From an uncultured Caulobacteraceae bacterium (lineage in GTDB: Bacteria; Pseudomonadota; Alphaproteobacteria; Caulobacterales; Caulobacteraceae), in assembly GCA_946482375.1 (NCBI GenBank), contig CAMLRH010000202.1:1-5202 (forward strand): a DNA stretch of 5,202 nucleotides, read 5' to 3'. Shown here piece by piece: positions 1 through 5,202 of this stretch; the first letter of the stretch is position 1, and each line of letters begins with the position of its first letter. The position numbers were made by a program, and so were the translations under genes. Under the pieces are notes generated by a model. The model had not been told where the DNA came from and did no database searches. It was given only the letters and a program-made list of their open reading frames with translations.

Positions 1-10
1 CCATCCCCGG

Positions 11-35
11 CCCTTCCCCCATCCAGGGGGAAGGG
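11..35. repeat. Perfect 10-bp inverted repeat just downstream of recO
   Basis: The arms at 11-20 (CCCTTCCCCC) and 26-35 (GGGGGAAGGG) are exact reverse complements around the 5-base loop ATCCA. The hairpin begins three bases past the recO stop codon, so it would form at the 3' end of the recO message. No run of T follows it on the minus strand; the next bases are CCGGGGATGG, so it is not a textbook intrinsic terminator. It could protect the 3' end, help termination, or be the end of a longer dispersed palindromic repeat cut by the window edge. Similar C-rich/G-rich palindromes are, from memory, common between genes in Caulobacterales. Confidence 0.7.
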
Positions 36-38
36 AGA

Positions 39-770
39 CTAGAGGCGCCCAGCGTCGCCCAGCCGCTCGACCAGCCACACCCTTGGCGGCGGCAGCGGCC
101 GGTTCAACGGCGCGAAGATGTGCTGCTGGAGGAAATGGCCCGTCAGGTCGAGGCCGGCGCCGATGTCGCCCTTGCGCAAGCCGCCCTGGGCCGAGAGCAG
201 GAAGGGTGGAAGGCTGAGCAGCCTTTCCTTGTAAGGCTCACCCGCTTCCCGACTGACGGCGCGGCCGGTGCGGGGACTGACGTAAACGAGGTCGTCGACC
301 GCGCCCGTCACGGTGCACTTCGACAGGTCCAACTCGAACCCGAGATCCTGCAGCAGGCCGGCCTCGAAGCGCACATAGACCGCCGGCCATATGTCCGGCA
401 GCGCCAGCGCGTCGATCAGAGCCTCAAGCGCATGGAAGGCGCCGGGGTGCGGCTCGCGCTCCGGCAACGCTCCGGCCGCCACCGACGCCGCGGCGGCGAG
501 CCCCGCCAGCGCCAGAGGATCGTCGAACAGGGCGGCCGGCCCCTCACCCACCGGCTCCAGGCTAGCCGAACCCAGCTGGTCGGAGGTGCGCGCGCGATAG
601 CCGGCGATGACCCGGGCGCCCGCCTGCAGAAACGGCTTCATCTTTCGCGACGCGCCGCCTGCGACGTGGGCCGCCCACTTGCCGTGGTTCGCGGTCAGCA
701 GTTCGACGATCGCGCCGGTTTCTCCGTGCGCGCGGGCCGACAGGACGAAGGCGTCGTCCTCCCATTCCAT
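39..770 (-). CDS. recO: DNA repair protein RecO
   Basis: This 243-residue protein matches RecO, which anneals single strands and, with RecR, loads RecA onto SSB-coated DNA during RecF-pathway gap repair in the cytoplasm. The N-terminal part (about 1-80) has the typical opening MEWEDDAFVLSARAHGETGA, fitting the OB-fold. A helical region follows with the family stretch LLQDLGFELDLSKC (139-152) and then VSPRTGRAVS (164-173). Many RecO proteins bind zinc with four cysteines there; this one has only Cys152, so no complete zinc site is visible. The ATG at 770 is preferred because it gives the expected family N-terminus, although no clear Shine-Dalgarno sequence precedes it. It is the last gene of the run, 122 bases after era. 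The length is normal. Confidence 0.95.
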   Translation of the reverse strand: MEWEDDAFVLSARAHGETGAIVELLTANHGKWAAHVAGGASRKMKPFLQAGARVIAGYRARTSDQLGSASLEPVGEGPAALFDDPLALAGLAAAASVAAGALPEREPHPGAFHALEALIDALALPDIWPAVYVRFEAGLLQDLGFELDLSKCTVTGAVDDLVYVSPRTGRAVSREAGEPYKERLLSLPPFLLSAQGGLRKGDIGAGLDLTGHFLQQHIFAPLNRPLPPPRVWLVERLGDAGRL

Positions 771-784
771 GGCGCTAGAGGTGC

Positions 785-824
785 GTGGTTCGACACGCGC
801 CTGCGGCGCTGCTCACCATGACTA
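785..824 (+). repeat. REP-like palindromic repeat, left copy of the era-recO pair
   Basis: This 40-base element shares the blocks TTCGACACGC, GCTGCTCA and ATGACTA, in the same order, with the reverse complement of the element at 840-882. It carries an internal hairpin GCGCC-TGC-GGCGC (797-809). It differs from its partner at GG (787-788) and CC (816-817), where the partner has CC and GG; these positions can pair with each other. It looks like a dispersed non-coding palindromic unit (REP class) of a type I recall as frequent in alphaproteobacterial intergenic DNA. Confidence 0.75.
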
Positions 825-839
825 GTTCTGTTGCTGAAT

Positions 840-882
840 TAGTCATCCTGAGCAGCCCGCGCATGCGGGCGTGTCGAAGGAC
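840..882 (-). repeat. REP-like palindromic repeat, right copy of the era-recO pair
   Basis: This 43-base element is inverted relative to the copy at 785-824. On the minus strand it reads GTCCTTCGACACGC, then a 6-bp hairpin GCCCGC-GCAT-GCGGGC as seen on plus (855-870), then GCTGCTCAGGATGAC. The two copies are separated by 15 bases (825-839). The whole unit fills most of the era-recO gap and begins about 10 bases past the era stop. It could fold in the era-recO message and affect recO expression or era 3'-end stability; that role is inference. Confidence 0.8.
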
Positions 883-892
883 GTATGGCGTT

Positions 893-1825
893 TCAAACAT
901 CGAACTCCAGCCCAAGCTCCTGGTAGATGCCACGCTCCTCGGACCAGTTCTCCTTCACCTTCACGTGCAGGAAGAGGTGAACCTTGCGGCCGAGCAGCTC
1001 GGTCAGTTCCTCGCGGGAGGTCTGGCCGATCCACTTCAGGGTCTGGCCCTGGTGGCCGAGGATGATGGCCCGCTGGCCGTCGCGCTCGATGTAGATGGTC
1101 TGTTCGATACGCACCGAGCCGTCCTTGCGTTCCTCGAAGGCCGTGGTTTCCACGGTCGCCGCATAGGGCAGCTCCTCGTGGACGCGCAGGTAGACCTTCT
1201 CGCGGGTGATCTCGGCGGCGAGCAGGCGCACCGGGATGTCCGCGGTCTGGTCCTCCGGATAAAACCAGGGCCCCTCGGGCATCAGTTCGGCGAGCCGCTT
1301 CTTGAGATCATCGACACCGGCGCCGGTCTTGGCCGAGATCATGAAGACCTCGCTGTAGGCTCCCGTCTCGAACAGGCGCTGGGTTATGGCCAGCAACCGC
1401 TCGCGCTTGACGCCGTCGATCTTGTTGAGGCCCAGGATCGCCTTGCGTCCGGCGCCCTTCAGGCCCTCGATGATGCTCTCGACGTCGTGGATGGCCTTCT
1501 TGTCGGCGCCCTTGGCCGTGCCGTCCTCGACCGCCATTTCGGCCTGAACATCGACCAGATGAACGACCGCGTCGGCGTCTTCAGCGCCGCCCCACGCGGA
1601 GCGCACCATCGCCCTGTCGAGCCTGCGCCTTGGCGTGAAGATGCCGGGTGTGTCGACCAGCACGATCTGGACATCGCCCTCAACGGCCACGCCCCGCACC
1701 GGGAAGCGCGTCGTCTGCACCTTCTGGGTGACGATGGAGACCTTGGCGCCGACCAGCCGGTTGACCAGCGTCGACTTACCGGCGTTGGGCGCGCCGATCA
1801 CCGCTGCAAAGCCCGCCCGACTCAT
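893..1825 (-). CDS. era: GTPase Era, 30S ribosome assembly factor
   Basis: This 310-residue protein is Era, a GTPase that binds the 3' end of 16S rRNA and helps mature the small subunit. The GTPase motifs are all visible: G1 GAPNAGKS (11-18), TTRF with the G2 threonine (38-41), G3 DTPG (58-61), G4 NKID (134-137) and G5 SAK (164-166). A C-terminal type II KH domain follows, with the RNA-binding GxxG loop as GHQG (257-260) and the family ending KVKENWSEE...YQELGLEF. The ATG at 1825 is chosen over an in-frame ATG at 1855. It has GAGAGGG six bases upstream, overlaps the rnc stop as ATGA, and gives the normal family N-terminus; the 1855 start would add ten unrelated residues and has no ribosome site. 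The stretch between G3 and G4 is a few residues longer than I recall for E. coli Era. Confidence 0.97.
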   Translation of the reverse strand: MSRAGFAAVIGAPNAGKSTLVNRLVGAKVSIVTQKVQTTRFPVRGVAVEGDVQIVLVDTPGIFTPRRRLDRAMVRSAWGGAEDADAVVHLVDVQAEMAVEDGTAKGADKKAIHDVESIIEGLKGAGRKAILGLNKIDGVKRERLLAITQRLFETGAYSEVFMISAKTGAGVDDLKKRLAELMPEGPWFYPEDQTADIPVRLLAAEITREKVYLRVHEELPYAATVETTAFEERKDGSVRIEQTIYIERDGQRAIILGHQGQTLKWIGQTSREELTELLGRKVHLFLHVKVKENWSEERGIYQELGLEFDV

Positions 1826-2517
1826 TCCCTGCCCTCTCGCCGCGCCAGCATGCACAGCGCCGCCGCCTTTTCTGCGTCCTGCCGCGAACGGCCCGTGCCG
1901 GTTTCGTCGGGATAGCCTTCCACGGAAACTCTAACCGTGAAGACGGGCGCATGATCCGGCCCGCTGCGCGAAATCACCTCATAGGTCGGCAGCGGCAGGC
2001 CGCGCGCCTGCGCCCATTCCTGCAGGTGGTTCTTCACGTCCTTGGAGACACCGTCGGTGTTCTCAAACTCCTCGGCCCAGAACTTCATGAAGAAGGCCCG
2101 CGCCGCTTCCAGCCCGCCGTCGATGTAGAGGGCGGCCATCAAGGCCTCGCAGGCGTCGCCCAGCACCGTGTCGTTGTCGCGCGCGCCGATCTTGCTGGCC
2201 GAGCCCGCCACCCGCAGCGCTTCGCCCAGCCCGATGCGGCGGGCGACCCGCGCGCAGGCCTTGCCGTTCACCAGCTGCGCCAGACGCGGGGACAGCACCC
2301 CTTCCCGGCTGTCGGGGTCGAGCGCCAGCAGCCGCTCGGCCGCCAGCAGGCCCAGCACCCGGTCGCCCAGGAACTCCAGCCGCTCGTTGTGGCGCACCTT
2401 CCTCGCCCCGTCGCCGACGCTGGCGTGCGTCAGCGCGCGCTCGAAGAGCTCGCGGTCGGCGAAAGCGTGGCCGATCCGGCGTTCCAGCTCGGCGACCGCG
2501 GCCAGCCGTGTGTTCAT
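1822..2517 (-). CDS. rnc: Ribonuclease III
   Basis: This 231-residue protein is RNase III, which cuts double-stranded RNA, including the rRNA precursor and structured mRNAs. The nuclease domain carries the signature NERLEFLGD (44-52). The Mg-binding and catalytic acids align as Glu45, Glu48, Asp52, Glu72, Asp121 and Glu124, so the enzyme should be active. A linker leads to the C-terminal double-stranded-RNA-binding domain, starting near [10 protein letters not shown] (159-168) and ending with the [14 protein letters not shown] helix. The ATG at 2517 overlaps the lepB stop as ATGA. An open frame continues further upstream, but there it is only an out-of-frame reading of lepB. No Shine-Dalgarno sequence is visible before the start, which suggests translation coupled to lepB. 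The stop overlaps the era start. Length is typical for the family. Confidence 0.97.
   Translation of the reverse strand: MNTRLAAVAELERRIGHAFADRELFERALTHASVGDGARKVRHNERLEFLGDRVLGLLAAERLLALDPDSREGVLSPRLAQLVNGKACARVARRIGLGEALRVAGSASKIGARDNDTVLGDACEALMAALYIDGGLEAARAFFMKFWAEEFENTDGVSKDVKNHLQEWAQARGLPLPTYEVISRSGPDHAPVFTVRVSVEGYPDETGTGRSRQDAEKAAALCMLARREGRE
1832..1838 (-). promoter_or_regulatory. Ribosome binding site for era
   Basis: On the minus strand this reads GAGAGGG, six bases before the ATG at 1825, inside the 3' end of rnc. It decides between the two in-frame era starts, because the ATG at 1855 has no comparable purine-rich sequence upstream. It also means era can recruit ribosomes itself as well as receive them from rnc by the ATGA overlap. 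Confidence 0.75.
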
Positions 2518-3293
2518 TCGAGGATGCGGAAGAACCGGCTGGGCCTGGCCTTCGTCACCCAGGTCCAGGGTTTGAACAGCGCCGCCTCGCGATGCCACGA
2601 CAGCAGGATGATCTGCGCCTTGCCGACCAGGTTCTCGGCCGGGACCATGCCGACGCCCTGCAGCTCCGGCGGCACGCGGCTGTCCAGCGAGTTGTCGCGG
2701 TTGTCGCCCATGAAGAAGTAGTGGCCCTCCGGCACGATATAGACGCCGGTGTTGTCCACGTCGCTGTCGGGGCCGAAGTCGTAGGTTGTGTAGTCGTGTG
2801 CGCCCTGCTTCTCGCGGTAGCGCATGGCCTGGCGGGTGAAGCCGTAGTCTGTCTCGACGGCGGTCGGCCCGAGCGCCTTGCGCGGCACGGGCTTGCCGTT
2901 CACGTACAGCGCCCCGTCCTGCATCTGGACGCGGTCGCCGGGCAGGCCGATGAGGCGCTTGATGTAGTCGGTGTGGCCGTCGCGCGGCAGCTTGAAGACG
3001 ATGATGTCGCCCCGTTCCGGCGAGCGCTCGAAGATACGGCCGTCGAGGATCGGCGGGCTGAACGGGATCGAGTGGCGGCTGTACCCGTAGGAGTACTTCG
3101 AGACGATGATGTAGTCGCCCTCGAGCAGCGTCGGCTCCATCGAGGCCGACGGGATGGTGAAGGGCTGGAACAGCACCACGCGCAGCACGAGCGCGATCAG
3201 CAGCGCGTAGAAGACCGTCTTGATGATCTCGACGATTTCCTGGACCGCCGACTTCTCGGCCGGCTCGGCGGGTTCCATCTGGGCGGCTGTCAT
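2514..3293 (-). CDS. lepB: Signal peptidase I
   Basis: This 259-residue protein is type I leader peptidase, the inner-membrane serine protease that removes signal peptides from exported proteins. After a polar N-terminus there is one hydrophobic segment (about 22-42), then the catalytic box PSASMEPT with nucleophile Ser51. [10 protein letters not shown] (94-103) and [11 protein letters not shown] (110-120) follow; the latter holds the general-base Lys112. The late box [11 protein letters not shown] (196-206) completes the S26 family signature. A single N-terminal membrane segment, rather than the two of the E. coli enzyme, predicts a periplasmic catalytic domain. The ATG at 3293 has only a weak GAGAG ribosome site. 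It begins 89 bases after acpS and overlaps rnc by four bases, the common lepB-rnc-era arrangement. Confidence 0.97.
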   Translation of the reverse strand: MTAAQMEPAEPAEKSAVQEIVEIIKTVFYALLIALVLRVVLFQPFTIPSASMEPTLLEGDYIIVSKYSYGYSRHSIPFSPPILDGRIFERSPERGDIIVFKLPRDGHTDYIKRLIGLPGDRVQMQDGALYVNGKPVPRKALGPTAVETDYGFTRQAMRYREKQGAHDYTTYDFGPDSDVDNTGVYIVPEGHYFFMGDNRDNSLDSRVPPELQGVGMVPAENLVGKAQIILLSWHREAALFKPWTWVTKARPSRFFRILE

Positions 3294-3382
3294 TCGGCTC
3301 TCGCTTTGAGTCCGGCAAACCGGACGGGTTTAGCTAGACGGGGAATAGCGGAGGGGCAAGCGCCGCGCCCGTTAACTCGCCT
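3294..3382 (-). other. acpS-lepB intergenic gap with a small hairpin
   Basis: This 89-base gap holds a perfect 6-bp hairpin, GTCCGG (3310-3315), loop CAAA, CCGGAC (3320-3325). In the lepB message it ends 16 bases before the ATG, close to the weak ribosome site. There is no T run after it on the minus strand, so it does not look like a terminator. GCTAAACC (minus strand, 3334-3327) matches seven of eight positions of the -10 element GCTANAWC known for the Caulobacter housekeeping sigma factor. No good -35 element sits at the right distance, so a lepB promoter here is possible but not supported. Confidence 0.45.
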
Positions 3383-3793
3383 TCATGGCTGATCGGAGGC
3401 GACCGCCTCGATGATGACGAAGGCCTGGGCGTAGGGGTGGTCGTCGGTCAGGCTGACGTGGATCACGGGCTTCATGCCGGCTGGGATCAGGCTCGCCAAT
3501 CGCTCGGCCGCGCCGCCGGTCAGCGCCATGGTCGGCTTGCCGGAGCGCTGGTTGACCACGCCCATGTCCACCCAGTGCACGCCCCGGCGCGGCACGCCGG
3601 TGCCAAGCGCCTTGGCGCAGGCCTCTTTGGCGGCGAAGCGTTTGGCGTAGGAGGCGGCGCGGTCGGGCTTGGCTTCCGAGCGGACGCGCTCGACGTCGGT
3701 GAAGACGCGGTTGGTGAAGCGGTCGCCAAAGCGGTCCAGCGACTTCTGGATGCGCCGGATATCGGAGAGGTCCGAACCGATGCCGATGATCAA
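3383..3793 (-). CDS. acpS: Holo-[acyl-carrier-protein] synthase
   Basis: This 136-residue protein is AcpS, which moves the 4'-phosphopantetheine group of coenzyme A onto the serine of apo-acyl carrier protein and so activates fatty acid synthesis. The N-terminus [14 protein letters not shown] contains the Mg-binding Asp8. The second signature [15 protein letters not shown] (52-66) has the metal ligand Glu57 and Lys61. The start codon is TTG at 3793, unusual but well supported. It gives exactly the family N-terminus, GGAGG lies seven bases upstream, and its last two bases start the pdxJ stop (TTGA). Length is at the upper end of the usual 120-135 residues. It follows pdxJ directly, a pairing also found in E. 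coli. Confidence 0.96.
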   Translation of the reverse strand: MIIGIGSDLSDIRRIQKSLDRFGDRFTNRVFTDVERVRSEAKPDRAASYAKRFAAKEACAKALGTGVPRRGVHWVDMGVVNQRSGKPTMALTGGAAERLASLIPAGMKPVIHVSLTDDHPYAQAFVIIEAVASDQP

Positions 3794-4557
3794 GCGTCCG
3801 CCTCCACCCGCGCCTCGTCCATCAGCGCGCGCATGCGCTGGATGGCCGGCGCGAGACCGGTGAAGATCGCCTCGCCGATCAGGAAGTGGCCGATGTTGAG
3901 TTCGGCGATCTGCGGGATGGCGGCGACAGGCATGACGCTCGCGTAGTCGATGCCGTGGCCGGCATGGACTTCCAGCCCGCGCGCCGCGGCGTCAGCGGCG
4001 GCGTTGGTCAGGGCGGTGAGGTGCTTTTCGATGGCCGCTTCGTCGCCGTGCACGACCGCCTCGCAGTAGCTGCCGGTATGCAGCTCGACGACCTGGGCGC
4101 CGATGGTCTGGGCGGCTTCCACCTGCAGGGGGCTCGCCTCGATGAACAGCGACACCCGCACGCCGGCGCCCTTCAGCAGGCGCACGGCGTGGGCGACGGA
4201 GTTGTGCTGGCCGGCGACATCGAGGCCGCCTTCGGTGGTGCGTTCCTCGCGCCGCTCCGGCACCAGGCAGGCGGCATGCGGCTTGTGGGCCAGCGCGATG
4301 GCCAGCATCTCGTCGGTCACCGCCATCTCGAAGTTCAGCGGCCGCCCCACGCCCCGACAGAGCTCGGCGATGCGGTCGATGTCCTCGTCGGAGATATGGC
4401 GGCGATCCTCGCGCAGGTGGGCGGTGATGCCGTCGGCGCCCGCCTCGATGGCGGCGCGGGCCGCCCTAACCGGATCGGGATGGAGGCCGCCGCGGGCGTT
4501 CCGGATGGTCGCCACGTGGTCGATGTTGACGCCTAGACGGATGCGCTCGGTCATCAT
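3790..4557 (-). CDS. pdxJ: Pyridoxine 5'-phosphate synthase
   Basis: This 255-residue protein is PdxJ, which condenses 1-deoxy-D-xylulose 5-phosphate with 3-amino-2-oxopropyl phosphate to make pyridoxine 5'-phosphate in the DXP-dependent vitamin B6 pathway. It is a TIM barrel. The visible family motifs are [15 protein letters not shown] (9-23), HLREDRRHI (46-54), FEMAVT with Glu76 (75-80), [11 protein letters not shown] (106-116), ELHTG (157-161), AGHG with His200 (198-201) and ELNIGH. Two ATG codons lie in tandem at 4557 and 4554. The purine run GGGAAGA touches the first ATG and is slightly better spaced from the second, so the protein may start one residue later. The ribosome site abuts a palindromic repeat. 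The stop overlaps acpS. Confidence 0.97.
   Translation of the reverse strand: MMTERIRLGVNIDHVATIRNARGGLHPDPVRAARAAIEAGADGITAHLREDRRHISDEDIDRIAELCRGVGRPLNFEMAVTDEMLAIALAHKPHAACLVPERREERTTEGGLDVAGQHNSVAHAVRLLKGAGVRVSLFIEASPLQVEAAQTIGAQVVELHTGSYCEAVVHGDEAAIEKHLTALTNAAADAAARGLEVHAGHGIDYASVMPVAAIPQIAELNIGHFLIGEAIFTGLAPAIQRMRALMDEARVEADA
3801..3805 (-). promoter_or_regulatory. Ribosome binding site for acpS
   Basis: GGAGG on the minus strand sits seven bases before the TTG at 3793, within the pdxJ 3' end. This near-ideal spacing and core sequence is the main nucleotide evidence that acpS starts at the non-ATG codon. Confidence 0.8.
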
Positions 4558-4562
4558 TCTTC

Positions 4563-4593
4563 CCGCTCATCCCCGCGAAAGCGGGGACCCAGG
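4563..4593 (+). repeat. REP-like palindromic repeat, pdxJ-proximal copy
   Basis: This 31-base element has a 6-bp stem CCCCGC (4571-4576) and GCGGGG (4581-4586) around the loop GAAA, flanked by CCGCTCAT and ACCCAGG. It matches the reverse complement of 4629-4659 at 29 of 31 positions. Both differences fall on the two partners of the outermost stem pair, C-G here and T-A there. Its left end touches the pdxJ ribosome site. I recall this motif as a widespread proteobacterial intergenic repeat; when read through, it yields the SRESGNP-type peptide found in false small ORFs. Confidence 0.88.
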
Positions 4594-4594
4594 T

Positions 4595-4621
4595 GTTTTA
4601 TCGTAGAGCACAAGGCTTTCA
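4595..4621 (-). promoter_or_regulatory. Weak candidate promoter for pdxJ between the two repeats
   Basis: The minus strand carries GATAAAAC (4602-4595), seven of eight to the -10 consensus GCTANAWC of the Caulobacter housekeeping sigma factor. TGAAAGC (4621-4615) lies 12 bases upstream but matches the -35 consensus TTGACGS at only four of seven positions. This is the most AT-rich stretch of the gap. Transcription would start inside the pdxJ-proximal repeat. The match is weak and may be chance. Confidence 0.2.
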
Positions 4622-4628
4622 GAAAAAG

Positions 4629-4659
4629 CCTGGGTTCCCGCTTTCGCGGGAATGAGCGG
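4629..4659 (-). repeat. REP-like palindromic repeat, pyrE-proximal copy
   Basis: This is the inverted partner of 4563-4593, separated from it by 35 bases. Its stem is TCCCGC and GCGGGA (4637-4642 and 4645-4652 region, sharing the TTTC loop as read on plus), flanked by CCTGGGT and ATGAGCGG. It starts nine bases after the pyrE stop. A second small hairpin, GGCTTT-CAGAA-AAAGCC (4614-4630), overlaps its inner end. In the pyrE message the repeat hairpin is followed by CTTTTTC after about eight bases, which is too far for a standard terminator but could give partial attenuation before pdxJ. Confidence 0.88.
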
Positions 4660-4668
4660 AACAGGAAG

Positions 4669-5202
4669 TCAGGCGCTCAGCCTCCGCGAGCCGGGGTCGG
4701 TGGTGGGGATGGCCGCCAGTTCCGGCGGCAGCTTGTCGGCCTCGTAGGCGGGCACGTCGAGGGTCGCCAGCGCGATCAGCGGCACGCCGACGTCGGCCTT
4801 GCCGCCCGAGCGGTCGACGATGCAGGCGGCCGCGATCACGTCGCCGCCGGCCTGCCGGATCGCCTCGATGCACTCGCGCGACGATAGGCCGGTGGTGACG
4901 ATGTCCTCGACCATGACGACCTTGGCGCCCGGCTCGATGTGGAAGCCGCGGCGCAGCTTGAAGGCGCCGCCTTCACGCTCGACATAGAGCGACGGCACGC
5001 CCAGCTGTCGCGCCGTCTCGTAACCCGGGATGATCCCCCCGACGGCCGGCGAGATGCAGACGTCGACGTTCCCGACCTGCGCCCTCACCTTCTCCGCCAG
5101 CGCCTTGCACAGCCGCTCGCAGCGTTCCGGCTGCGCGAACACCAGGTTCTTCTGCAGGAACACCGGGCTGTGCAGGCCGGAAGACAGCACGAAATGCCCC
5201 TC
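4669..5202 (-). CDS. pyrE: Orotate phosphoribosyltransferase, 5' end missing
   Basis: The visible 177 residues are PyrE, which joins orotate to PRPP to make orotidine 5'-monophosphate, the fifth step of pyrimidine synthesis. The frame stays open to the window edge and begins [15 protein letters not shown], a region that normally lies some 15-25 residues from the N-terminus, so the true start is outside. The GTG at 5190 encodes the Val within this motif and is not a start. The PRPP-binding signature [13 protein letters not shown] lies at about visible residues 95-107. The catalytic loop [14 protein letters not shown] sits just before it, and [12 protein letters not shown] lies near 51-62. The stop is TGA at 4671-4669. 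It is the first gene of the visible run and is separated from pdxJ by an inverted repeat pair. Confidence 0.96.
   Translation of the reverse strand, partial: EGHFVLSSGLHSPVFLQKNLVFAQPERCERLCKALAEKVRAQVGNVDVCISPAVGGIIPGYETARQLGVPSLYVEREGGAFKLRRGFHIEPGAKVVMVEDIVTTGLSSRECIEAIRQAGGDVIAAACIVDRSGGKADVGVPLIALATLDVPAYEADKLPPELAAIPTTDPGSRRLSA

Noticed and set aside
780..892. Small ORF or small RNA gene between era and recO
   Set aside because: The gap is accounted for by the inverted repeat pair; no start with a ribosome site and no promoter-terminator pair is visible.
785..1915. Long plus-strand open frame of 376 codons opposite era
   Set aside because: It lies antisense to a clear Era GTPase, its translation shows no recognisable domain, and GC-rich codon use on the minus strand naturally leaves open frames on the other strand.
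2518..3318. N-terminal extension of rnc to an ATG at 3318
   Set aside because: The extra 260 or so residues are an out-of-frame reading of lepB, rich in R, A and P. The true RNase III N-terminus begins at 2517 at an ATGA overlap.
3327..3381. Housekeeping promoter for lepB (TTAACGG or TTGCCCC with GCTATTCC or GCTAAACC)
   Set aside because: All combinations have spacing outside the 10-14 bases expected for the Caulobacter consensus, so I do not call a promoter.
2508..3392. Plus-strand open frame of 294 codons opposite lepB
   Set aside because: It is an antisense shadow of lepB with V/D/A/R-rich composition and no motif.
4637..4652. Intrinsic terminator after pyrE
   Set aside because: The hairpin is strong, but the T-rich stretch starts about eight bases after the stem and is interrupted. 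A terminator would also leave pdxJ with only a weak candidate promoter.
4619..4873. Small minus-strand open frame ending in SRESGNPGFF
   Set aside because: It is pyrE read in another frame and then through the palindromic repeat. The SRESGNP-type ending is the usual artefact of translating that repeat.
1..5202. A novel defence, mobile or biosynthetic system
   Set aside because: Every coding stretch over about 300 bases is explained by a universally known housekeeping gene. No transposase, integrase, toxin-antitoxin pair, CRISPR or compositional island is visible.

Overview
The window is a GC-rich, single-strand housekeeping cluster. All seven genes lie on the minus strand, so transcription runs from the right edge to the left in the order pyrE (5' end cut off by the window edge) - pdxJ - acpS - lepB - rnc - era - recO. 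Protein sequences, GC content, gene order and the families of intergenic palindromes point to an alphaproteobacterium, most likely Caulobacterales (Caulobacter/Phenylobacterium/Brevundimonas type). The genus is an inference made without a database search.

Layout, reading with transcription. 5202-4669 is pyrE, pyrimidine synthesis. 4668-4558 is a 111-base gap filled by two inverted copies of a 31-base palindromic repeat. 4557-3790 is pdxJ, vitamin B6 synthesis. It overlaps acpS (3793-3383, acyl carrier protein activation) by four bases through a TTGA junction. 3382-3294 is an 89-base gap with one small hairpin. 3293-2514 is lepB (signal peptidase I), which overlaps rnc (RNase III, 2517-1822) by ATGA. 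rnc in turn overlaps era (GTPase for 30S ribosome maturation, 1825-893) by ATGA. 892-771 is a 122-base gap holding a second, different inverted pair of palindromic repeats. 770-39 is recO (recombinational repair). 1-38 holds a perfect 10-bp inverted repeat just past the recO stop.

The genes do not form one pathway. They form a conserved growth-linked cluster covering nucleotide, cofactor and lipid-carrier supply, protein export, rRNA processing and ribosome assembly, and DNA repair. RNase III and Era both act in small-subunit rRNA maturation, and their translational coupling fits that shared role. I see no mobile genes, CRISPR, tRNA, rRNA, defence genes or new protein system. All seven coding regions appear intact except for the pyrE truncation at the window edge.

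The points worth a second look are non-coding. Gene junctions here are either exact 4-base overlaps or gaps of about 90-120 bases, and every gap holds inverted-repeat structure. Within each of the two repeat pairs, the copies differ at positions that pair with each other in the local hairpin, so the secondary structure is kept. The pyrE-pdxJ pair could also fold into a long RNA duplex in a transcript that encodes RNase III itself.
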